From Haplomitrium mnioides (taxonomy: Eukaryota; Marchantiophyta; Haplomitriopsida; Calobryales): a stretch of DNA of 38,854 bases. The notes beneath the pieces were generated by a model that had not been told where the DNA came from, did not search any database, and saw only the letters and a program-made list of their open reading frames with translations. Below, in pieces: positions 9,714 through 18,900 of the stretch. Within the stretch, counting starts at the first letter, position 1, and every line of letters begins with the position of its first letter. Location of the stretch: assembly GCA_049999725.1 (NCBI GenBank), contig JBNGIS010007946.1, positions 1 to 38,854 on the forward strand, given 5' to 3'. Both the position numbers and the translations under genes were made by a program.

Positions 9714-12442
9714 AGATCCATCCAACGACTCCAACTCTGACGGGAATCCCATAAAGCATCCATGAAGTTCCGATTCAAGCCACGATTCCAATACCCAAAA
9801 CTCCCACTTGGGAGCAATGGATTGCAGGAGATCTCCAAATCCAACCCACGATTCCCCAGCAGCACACAAGGCATCCAAGCTAGGTTCAGGGAGACATATT
9901 GTTCGAATAGCATACACCTCCCTAGAGTAGGACAATCTCTCCATCTGATTCCGAGCCGTGTCAATGGTGATTCGTTTTGTTTATTCGCACTAGCTATTCT
10001 CGCAGGGATCTGGAGGAATGCCAGGACCGATCACAATCGAATGAGAAACGGTTGGGTGTAGAGATAATCGGATGAAGCGACACGCGAGTATTTCTTTTAG
10101 TGTGGACGGAAGGCAAGGTATGTTAACCTTCGAGAAGAGTTTGAAAGAACATTCATCCACGCTGTAGTTCAAGTCCTTTAACACATGGATAACCTGCCTC
10201 TCTTTTCGCTGGAATCAATTTGCAAGTGCTTCATCGATTGCTTGACAACGCCAGTCAGGGCTACATTTTTCGCTCCAAGTCCTGTTGGCAAAGAACACAG
10301 TTGGACATGAAGTAGGGTCTCTGATTTCGACCTCGGCTCCATCAAGTCCAGTGAGTTTGGACTCTTAGTGTCCTACCCAAGAATAAACTCCCCATGAGAG
10401 AGATCAAACAAGTGATTATATACTCCGGAAAGTCCTCAACTAGAAGAATCGTGTGATGCTAATACCAGACTGCTTGGTGTCCACTAGCCATAGACTTATG
10501 AATCACACCAATAGTCCTATGGCGAGATTTACTTCTTGTTAAAGGAGGTGAGATTCAACTGCGCATTGATAGGGAAAGAACATATCCTGCAGCTTTAATC
10601 TCATTTGAAACTGATTCGGTGAGCTGTATGAGAACTTGGTGATTTGTTCCCGAAAGGTAGTGAATGTCGTATATTGCAAAACGGTTGTTCTGACGACCTG
10701 AGAAGCGATCCACATTGGTACCACTGTCATACTGACTGCGAGTAATTTCCTGCACCTGCAGGGTCAATATAGAGGGTTTTTTGTCGAGATAACTTCTTCT
10801 GGATACGGAAAATAACATTGGAGACCAACTCTTCTGTATGAAAGTATCATCAGACTTCCTCCTACGCCATTGCACTTCAATGACTGTATTTGATGCACAA
10901 AATTGATCTCTATATTTCCAAAATTATAGGAACAAGGGATACGACATAGCCTGTAATAATCTGAAAAAGTAAACTAGCTTGAGCCATTGGAAATGCCAGA
11001 TTAAACAACAGCATTGATCAAGTGAAAGTCTGGGCATAGAAAGCTGCCAGACCAAAAAATTTGAGCGATCCATGGAAAGACGGGCTGATGAACTTCCATG
11101 GAAAGACGGGCTGATGAACTGATAGAACATGGCATGTGAATGATTCTATTTGTTAGTCCTGTCCACTTGCAGCATTCCCTTGTTGGACTGACAAAGGACT
11201 ACGGTGAGTAGTGGCAGAACTCTTCCTGTTCCCATCCAGATCCAACCCAAACACCGCTTTAAGAAACATCACTCAGGCACGCAGTGTTTGTTTGGAGGAT
11301 GCCAGAATCGAGGATATGCGAATCCACTACTCATTCACCAAATCTGACAGCCTTCTGCTTTGTAGACACAGTAAAGGTACTAAAAGCACTGTACAGTAAC
11401 ATACATACAGGGATGCAACTGTGTCAGTTTTGTACTCTGCGGTGAATATGCGATCAGATGCTCATTTTCTTCACACTGACGTTTGTGGTAGGTAGTGTGC
11501 AACTGGGCAAGGCTGTATAAGAATTGCTAAATGAGTAAATGCGACCAATCTACACTTTGTCGGCTTCAGTGCTCAACAGACAGTAATGGAACATTCGTCA
11601 GTACACGGATTTTGGTAGCACAGGCTTTTCCCACGGTTCCACCGGATCGATCGCAAAATGTTGTAGCATATCCCGATTGCAAATTTGTGAAACAATTTTG
11701 GCCAGCGCATCGGGAATTGACCGAGGACGCAAGTGGTGGTGTCGAAAGATCTGATCTTACAAGATTGGTACACTTTACAGGCAGGAAAATATGTCTCTTG
11801 AACAGTAGCACTCCTTCCCCTTTCCGGTTTGTTTGCATAGCCAGGTAGGGTCAGCACTGGAATCTTTCCCGTCGAAGCGATCGCATGGTCATGATGTCTT
11901 ACAAAGCATGATTGACCTCCATTTCTCTACAATTTTCAGAGAGCGGTTACGTCCCTCGTCATCTCTTCTTATTCTGTAGTCGTACCTCAACAACTTGGGC
12001 ATCATGCTCCTAATTTACCAACTCGGTTTGTGCGTACTGCGAATAATTTATGACTGAAAAGTACGCTCTGAAGACATTCAGGAACTGTGGCATACAGCGA
12101 TGCCGTCAACGGATTTTTGCGGTCGTCATGTGTACTATCGGGTAACAATTCGCACTCCTCTTTCATTACTTTCCGCAACTAATATCGCTGTAGTTCTTTC
12201 AAGTTCCGTTTTCCTATGGGCCGCAGCTAGTTTCATAGACCAGACCAGAGCAGACCTACGGAAGGTGCTAATCCTGTTTCCTTTTGAACGTTTTCATGGT
12301 GTCTAATTCTTGTCAGAGATTCTGACTTCATTTACGTCATCAATGTCCACTTGTTGTGCCAAGCTGTGCAGAGTATTGAGTGTTGAGGGTCGATGGAACT
12401 GATCATCATAGACTTTGAAGCAGGACCACATTGTGAAACAAA
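9714..12442 (+). other. Unidentified region with coding-like + strand stretches
   Basis: No gene can be assembled with confidence, but several short + strand stretches look like exons. After the acceptor-like CTATTCTCGCAG at 10005, frames give RDLEECQDRSQSNEKRLG or, in another frame, DNRMKRHASISFSVDGRQ up to a strong donor CAAG/GTATGT near 10117. About 10200-10310 gives LHRLLDNASQGYIFRSKSCW. About 10515-10608 gives VKGGEIQLRIDRERTYPAAL before a GTGAGC donor. About 10762 (after CCTGCACCTGCAG) gives GQYRGFFVEITSSGYG. 11211-11399 gives ALRNITQARSVCLEDARIED. 11531-11848 is a 105-codon frame. None matches a family I recognise. They may be exons of one gene with the ADD protein, or remnants. Confidence 0.3.
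11070..11120. repeat. Perfect 25-bp tandem duplication
   Basis: CCATGGAAAGACGGGCTGAT followed by GAACT occurs at 11070-11094 and again, identical, at 11096-11120 with one base between. The exact identity suggests a recent slippage event or assembly duplication. No function is evident. Confidence 0.8.
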
Positions 12443-12955
12443 ATGTCGTTCATGCACACTGTAGCTGTATGTACAATGTGCGGTGATTCGCTAATAGTAA
12501 CGCAAATGTATCAGCACCCGAGGATTGACGTGCTCATTTGCAACTCATGCTATGAGTTTTATGACAATTCTCCTTTCCCCAAGGTACGGCGTTTCCGACA
12601 TTGCACATACATCGTTGAAGATATTGGCAATGATGATGAATGACGCGAACCTGTTACGGTACTCTTCAATCTGGCGCAGGACGACGATGGATATGAGGAG
12701 TGGTGCAGCTGGTGTTCCGCAGAAGGAAAACTCGTGTGTTGTTACCTGTGCGAAAAAACCTTTTGCAAAACTTGCATTAGTCTCAACTACGGAAATGCTG
12801 GATTGCAACGCATCATCTCCTGGAACCCATGGCTATGTTTCCTCTGCGACCCTGTTCTACTGGCTGCCTTGACAAACGTAATGCACAAAGCTCTGAGCAA
12901 TGGAGCCACCCCGCGGTCGCACCATCACAGATCATCACATAACTCTGCACAATAG
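12443..12955 (+). CDS. Small ADD-type (ATRX/DNMT3-like) zinc-finger protein
   Basis: Two exons, 12443-12583 and 12680-12955, joined across a 96-bp intron (AAG/GTACGG to GCGCAG/GA, phase 0), give 138 residues. Without splicing the frame hits TGA at 12641. Residues 10-36 form a GATA-like finger (CTMC, then ICNSC; Cys 10, 13, 33, 36). Residues 56-103 form a PHD-like finger (CSWC, CC at 67-68, Cys71, FCKTC, CFLC). The order, spacing and the words QHP..DVLIC, DDDGY, FCKTC and NPWLCFLC are those of the ADD domain of ATRX and DNMT3. That domain reads the histone H3 tail and prefers unmethylated K4. Here the domain is almost the entire protein, with a short His/Ser-rich tail and no helicase or methyltransferase part. 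An in-frame TGA lies two codons before the ATG. Extra exons upstream through an alternative acceptor are possible, so this could be one module of a larger gene. Confidence 0.66.
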
Positions 12956-14028
12956 GCGGTTTCAATATTGAATTCTTCTCTTTGTCGGAAGAATCTCCTC
13001 ATGGACGTAGTTACTTTTCAAACATAGATGTCTGCCCAATTCTTGACTGTATCCGGAATCCAGCCGTGTGTATAAAGACGAACATTCTTCTAATTTCTCG
13101 TTTAAAGTTGTTTGAGAAATTTTGGCATCATCAATGCACGTGGTACCACCTGAATAAAATCGTTTGACTTTTTAGGATTGTAATTTTAGAAGACGTATCT
13201 TTGAATCCAGAGATTGCGGTACGAAGGAATACTTCAACTTTCACCACTTGGATGATCGCGCAACTCAAGGGGTACGCAAACAGAAGACGTTCAGGATACT
13301 TCAGTATCATCTTCTCTTTCTGCACCTCCGCGAGCAGCAGTTAGCAACGCAAAAGAACGAACAACATCAATAAAAAACAGGATCGCCGCAATGCAATCTA
13401 AGAATTCCACGGTAACAATTTCCGCAAAGTCCGTGCCGTACAATCGGACAACGCTTGTGCGAGATGTACAGATGAAGGTTATGTGCTTGTTGAGAGTGCA
13501 CTGAGTTGATACAAGATTCGTGCATTTTATACGACAGATTAATGACCTGGGAGTGACAAACGGGACTTTGGACTGTAGAATCAAGGCACTGTAGGTCTGC
13601 GGGGGAATTTATTGTCTGTGTAAATCTTCAATTTGATACCATCTTGGGAAAACGGGAATCCAAAATAGGACATAGCCGGGAAATTGTTGTTGTAGAATAC
13701 GACGTGGTTCCTCACATTTTGATAAAACTCTACGAAGGTCACGTTTCCAGCAGGCAGCAGGAGGAACGGCTACTGGCTTAGCAGCACATGTAGAGTATCT
13801 TACCTTGGGTGTCGGTTTTTGAGTCAGCTGTACGTAACACTCAATATGAATCTTAAAGAAAATCACCTCAAGTTCCGGACTGACCGAATCAGTGCTCATA
13901 TGTGATGAGCAATTCAAAAGTGCTGGCCTCAAGCAAGGAATGAACAAGCAGCACGCGACGATTGCCAAAATATGCTTTCAAGGAGAAATATTGATCTTAC
14001 ATGTAACATTTTCCTAGCTTGAAATTAC
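12956..14028 (+). other. Coding-like stretches downstream of the ADD gene
   Basis: Three + strand windows are open and exon-like but unrecognised. 13256-13501 (82 codons) contains APPRAAVSNAKERTTSIKNR and is Ser/Thr/basic-rich. 13557-13778 (74 codons, no ATG needed) contains EFIVCVNLQFDTILGKRESK and REIVVVEYDVVPHILIKLYE. 13850-14014 (55 codons) contains LICDEQFKSAGLKQGMNKQH. The acceptor-like TTTTATACGACAG at 13538 and the donor-like AAG/GTTATG near 13476 fit an exon-intron mosaic. They may be 3' exons of the gene containing the ADD finger. Minus-strand frames over the same bases (13291-13584, 13609-13968) look weaker. Confidence 0.33.
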
Positions 14029-14085
14029 NNNNNNNNNNGGAGAAATATTGATCTTACATGTAACATTTTCCTAGCTTGAAATTAC
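13981..14085. other. Assembly gap flanked by identical 47-bp sequence
   Basis: Ten Ns (14029-14038) separate two identical copies of a 47-bp sequence starting GGAGAAATATTGATCTTACA (13982-14028 and 14039-14085). The simplest reading is that two overlapping contigs were joined with a placeholder gap, so the true sequence has one copy and no missing bases. Confidence 0.85.
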
Positions 14086-14119
14086 GAGCAAGGGCAGCCG
14101 CAGTATCGTCGACGACTGA

Positions 14120-14398
14120 AGGATAGAAATTGTACTCCAGAGTAGGTACGATGGGCCCGACCTTCCTTTTTGTTCTACCGGCCCGACTCTCAGTTCCTGT
14201 TGTTTTGGACTGAAGCAATCTACTGTATGTTCTTCCCCAATATCACTACCTCGAGTCATGGTTTCTTGGACGCCGTGTAGAGAGACTCTTCACTCTGCAG
14301 GTAAAGCGGAATTGGGTCACGAGGGATGGAAGAAATGTCAGCTGGATTCATGCTCACTCCCTTCCAAATTCCAAAAGACCAACATTCGGAATTTTCGC
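14120..14398 (+). other. 93-codon coding-like open stretch, unidentified
   Basis: Beginning after TGA at 14117-14119 and ending at TAG at 14399, one frame stays open for 93 codons. It contains YDGPDLPFCSTGPTLSSCCF, SLPRVMVSWTPCRETLHSAG and GHEGWKKCQLDSCSLPSKF. It is Cys-rich (about nine Cys) and of believable protein composition, but no domain is recognised. The internal CTCTGCAG/GTAAAG at about 14300 could act as acceptor or donor. It may be the last exon of the preceding unidentified gene. The minus-strand frames here are taken as shadows. Confidence 0.3.
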
Positions 14399-15961
14399 TA
14401 GATTCAAGACAACACTCTGTGAGCTTGGGACCCTTCCGTTCCACTCGATCTCCCCTCATATGGACCACAGTAGCTTGTGCTAATTGACAAATCACCTAAG
14501 AAACTAAAATTTGTGATGATGACATCGAATAGCCAGGGATTAGCATCCGACTAATTAAGCAGAATGCTGCGGCGACACCTGGCATTACTGTAGCGAGCAG
14601 CTAGCTAGACAAAGAATTCCGGAACCCCAACTTAGCAGGACAGGCACGTGGACAGTCCCAGAGAGCCCTGCGCCGGTTATCACTTGCCACAAAGGCGACT
14701 GCCCGCTTACGCGTTTCTCGGGAATCAGTTCCCGGGCGGTTTTGCCGGTGGGCACCTCCGCACGTGGTCGAATGAAAGCCCTTTCCGTCCTCAGGAGACC
14801 TTGTACTTTCCACGTGGTCCGTGTCGGTAAACATAGTTAGTGCCCGGAACTTTTTTAAGTGCCGTACCCACTTGCAAGACGAGCCACCCAGTGGGAAGTT
14901 CGGCTAAAGTTGGATTGTAGCTACAGAGGAGTTAGCTGGTTCTAAACTGGCAACACCTCCAGCAGTAACGATGAGAACCGGGAGAGGGATGCAACTTGCA
15001 GCTTCGCTTTCTTTGGGAGCCAGCGCGAGGGAAACGAGCTACGACGTCTATTAGCTCGGCCCTGCTGTAGCTCATCTCATGGATGGTCTGCCCATACCTT
15101 GCGCATCTGCTGTGGAGGTGGTGGTGCTGGAGATTTTTGCACGAGATTGTCTATATCCGACGTCGCAAACTTTTAGCCTTCGAAATTTCTCGTAAGACTC
15201 TTGCTACATGGCACGACTTCTACTTCTTGTTTTCCTTTCGCCTTTCGTTAGTTTTGATTTCTGCGATCTCTCTGTTGTGCCGATTCATTGGGTGTTGTCT
15301 TCTCTTTTAATTTATTTGCAGTGATTGCTATGTCCTTAACCGTATCTTGTTGACAAACAATCAGGAATTCCATACTCTCTGAGGAAAGGCTTTCTTTGGT
15401 AATGTGCTTGCTATCACGACGAATGGAATAGGGGAATTTAGATTGCAGCCAGTTTACAGAAATGCCATAGGATCTCATCTATATGTTGTTTGGTTTTATG
15501 TGTTGTAGGTCTTTTTGCCGGATGTGCTTGCATTGAATGCAACTTTTGGATTGCAACGTTTTCCAGATTTTGAAAGGAAGTTGCAGCTCTCGCGTTCGGG
15601 AAGCAGCACGTGCTGTTCGTTACTGGCATTACGTTACTCGTTGGCTTGTAGTATTTGAGGAAACAAGGAAATTTGACTGGCGGAAGAGGCAAGCCTATTA
15701 AATTCCATTGCAATGAATATGTGTAGCCTTCTCTCAGGGCCTTGGTCTGGCGAAGCCGGCTGATTATAGTCTCTGTTTTCTAGTCAGTTTAAAGACGGGA
15801 GGTGGTGGCGCTTGTCCGACACCACTCCAGTACGTCTGGATGAGGCTGCCCTGCTAACAGAAAGGGCAGCCGATTGGAAAGGATATCCTCAAGCTCCCTG
15901 GCATGCAGGATGCTGCAAAGCTCAGAGACTACCCGTTTTGGGTCAGACTGTCTATTTAGAC
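14399..15961 (+). other. Upstream region and 5' leader of the CTR1-like gene
   Basis: This 1.56 kb stretch has no recognisable protein gene. The part from 14600 to 15070 is GC-rich and carries three G-boxes. A 75-codon frame at 15083-15310 could be an upstream ORF. CTCGTAAGACT near 15191 and TTAATTTATTTGCAG ending 15321 could bound a leader intron. GTTTTCTAG ending 15783 is a possible acceptor close to the coding start. Transcription start and leader splicing need cDNA. Confidence 0.4.
14645..14817 (+). promoter_or_regulatory. Three CACGTGG G-boxes upstream of the CTR1-like gene
   Basis: CACGTGG occurs at 14645-14651, 14761-14767 and 14811-14817, within 175 bp, about 1.15-1.3 kb before the kinase start codon. 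G-boxes bind bZIP and bHLH (PIF/MYC) factors in plants. Their spacing in a GC-rich block suggests the promoter lies here with a long leader. Light, ABA or jasmonate control is an inference only. Confidence 0.5.
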
Positions 15962-18900
15962 ATGCCTGCACGTAGATTTGATTATGTTCCAATTGAGGTG
16001 AGTAATTTCTCATTCCCGTCAGAAGTGGCCAGGCAGACTAAGCCTTGCCTGCCTGACCAGAATGGTTGCCATGCTCTAAGAGACATTTCAAAGCCCTCGA
16101 CTGGTGAAGGCTCTCCACGTCTGTGTGTGAGTAACTCTTATGGCTCGTTCGAAACCTGTTATCGTGGTGCAGAGAGATGGCCGTCCGGACCCATAGACAA
16201 TAATTTTCTGGGCCTACCAAACGTAGACAGGTCTTTTCCCAGTCTGGCAGAGAAATTGTGTTCTATTGCATCTGATGGAAGCAATCTGCCCTTGGAAAGA
16301 CGCACCAATGTCGCTTTAAGCAGGATCGACTCGGGGCGATTTTCGTATTCTTCGGAACAAAGTTTATCTCCGCCCCCTTATTCTCCAGCACAAAGAAATC
16401 TTTCTGTTCCGTTTGACCGAAACTCTGAAGATAACCTCGACCAGAAGTCTTTCAAATATGAAAGAATCGGTGGAATGTCTTCTTTGCAGCGGCAGCATAG
16501 CGGTGGGAGTGTCACTGACAGGATGCTTTTTGGCGATGTCACATGTCCAACGTCTCCACATTTGTCTTTCAACCCAAGTAATTCAGCAGCTTTTGATGCG
16601 CTCTACTCTCAAACGTCTATACCGACGAGTAGCAAGGAAACTGAGTCGTCAACACCGAAGAGCTTTGCGCGGCAGACTGAGCAGAGTTACAATATGCAGC
16701 TGACTTTGGCTTTGCGGGTGACTGCGGAAGCTGCACTTACTGATGAGTGCCGTCTTGTAGGACATCATTTTCAGGAAATCTCTTGTTCTGCTGACCGGAA
16801 ATCTGTTCTTTCAACATCTTACAGATTTTGGGTAAGTATTGAGCTTTGTTTTCTAGCCTTGTGTCTTGAACTTTTTGAATACTGGCTCTTCGAAGCGCAT
16901 AGGAGATTTCCACATTCGACATTTCCACATGGGACGTAGTTATCAGGAACCGATATTTGCACGAGTTTCTGAAATTTCCATTGTTATTTTTGTGAACGCT
17001 TGTGGACTGGAAGTAGGTTCGATATTTTGTTTTGTGAAAATTTCGTATCAGTTATAGGATCCTTGTGAGATCTTCTTGTTGTGCTGTTGGTTATTGAACT
17101 TGATAGTGTTTCTTACTCTGCAGGTAAATGGCAGTTTAGGATACAATGATTTCATACATGATGGCTTCTACCAAATTTATGGAATGAATCCACAAGTTTG
17201 GGCGATGTGCAATTATGCAGATGAAGTGAGCCGTATGCCGTCACTACAGTCTCTTAGAGCCTTAGATCCAGCAGAGACTACTGTGGATGTTGTTATTATC
17301 GATAGGAACAAGGACTCCCAATTACGTGAGTTGGAAAGCAATGCTCTTTGCCTAGCCTATGAAGCGACAAATACTCTCAACCTTATCGAGCTCCTCGCTG
17401 AGCGTGTCTGCGGGCTTCTGGGGTGGGTTTCTGATTCCCGATTTGCTGGAAAGCAGAGTGCATGTCCAAGTCTGTATGCAACTATGTTAAAGGCTTTCAC
17501 TTTCTGCCACGTAATCCCGATGTTTTCTCTCTGCAGAGGGACAGCTTCATCAGAGCATGGAGGAATGATCGATCGGTGGGAGACAAGCAGCAGTGGCTTA
17601 AAGGATCGCCTGAGCAGTGTTGTTCTTCCTTTGGGAAATCTATCAGTTGGCCTGTGCAGACACAGGGCTATTCTCTTCAAGGTAGCGACCCCAATTTGTA
17701 CAAAGATTTTTCTTTTGAAAACCTTAGATTTGTCATGGGATTTTGTTGTAAAACCACTGGTTATCACTGGTAGGTTTGTGTTGATCTCTATGGAATTGTA
17801 TCTGCAATTATAATAACCGTGGCATACATTTGCCTGGTATGGTTAAAACAGACTTTGGCAGATAGTGTCAACCTTCCTTGTCGTATTGCACGCGGCTGCA
17901 AGTACTGTGGCTTGAACTATGGGGCTTCGTGCATGGTGCTCTGTGGTCTCAATAGGTGAGCCTTGGAACCCAGATGAAAGTGCGGTGTTCATGACCATTT
18001 TCGTTTCAAGAGCATTTTAAATCTTATTTGCTGCAGGACTCTGGGCTTGTGTTAATTGCATATATCGTGATGTATCACATCTCCTATTACTTACACCAGG
18101 CCTATCTGGAATTGTGAAGCAGGGAGTACAATGTGGATTTATTTTCAAAGCCAGGGTTTTTAGCAGCTCCTGATTGTTTTTGGGCTATGCACTCTTCTAC
18201 AACGTCAATTTTTTCTCCCTTCCACTCTCCAGAGCAAAGTTCTCATCTGAGTCAAATTGATAGTAGAACAAATGGCAGTTCGTCTGGAGCTTTGTCGGTA
18301 GATTTGTCTCACTGGCACTGCAGGGAGGAAAGTAAGACTCTTTTTTTGGCAATGTATGTTTGTCTTTACTTTGGTCCTGCTATTACATGACCGGAAGTGG
18401 TGCATTTTATGAATTGATTTTGTACGACAAATACAGGCATAAGTATTTGTGTCCTCATTAAGCCCCTTTTTCTTTTGTCACTTTCCTGCAGTGTAGAGTC
18501 ACTGATTTCTCATTTCTGATCAGACTTATATCTCTGAGATGTAGGAAAGAAGATGGAGAAAGAGCCGACAGAAGAAAGCCACTCTGGAGGTGTGCAGATG
18601 ACTTTTTCTGATCCTTCACCTGGGGCTGAAGTATGGGCTGTAATGAAAGTCTCAGAACAGCGAGCTTGTAATGTGTTGAATGAGAAGTTCAAGTCTTCCA
18701 CTGGCAATAGGAAAGGATTTGCAAACGTTTTGTCTTCAGGAAACATGTCTTTTATTACTGAAGTAAACGGGGATTGTATGAACACTGGGGTGGAATCTTC
18801 TAAGAGTAATGAAAAGCTGGAAAGTCCTCAACCTGACACTAGTCAAGACGAGAAGCAGGAACAGGAGATGCCAAGTAATTTTACTGCTAACATTCCTTTA

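Noticed and set aside
9642-9964. Minus-strand frames of about 100 codons next to the array end
   Set aside because: Several frames on both strands are open here, and the + strand continuation of the gag frame explains the region better. No domain seen.
13291-13968. Minus-strand frames (97 and 119 codons) downstream of the ADD exons
   Set aside because: The + strand stretches over the same bases have better protein composition and splice signals. The minus frames have no recognised family.
15770-15961. N-terminal extension of the CTR1-like frame upstream of 15962
   Set aside because: The frame is open back to a TAG at 15767 but has no ATG, and the first ATG matches the known CTR1 N-terminus.
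15998-16022. A 25-bp GT..AG segment in CTR1 exon 1 as an intron
   Set aside because: It begins GTGAGT and ends CAG but is far too short for a plant spliceosomal intron, and the frame reads through it.
17357-17767. 136-codon minus-strand frame under CTR1 exons 2-3
   Set aside because: It is antisense to confirmed exons of the kinase and spans an intron. No independent support.
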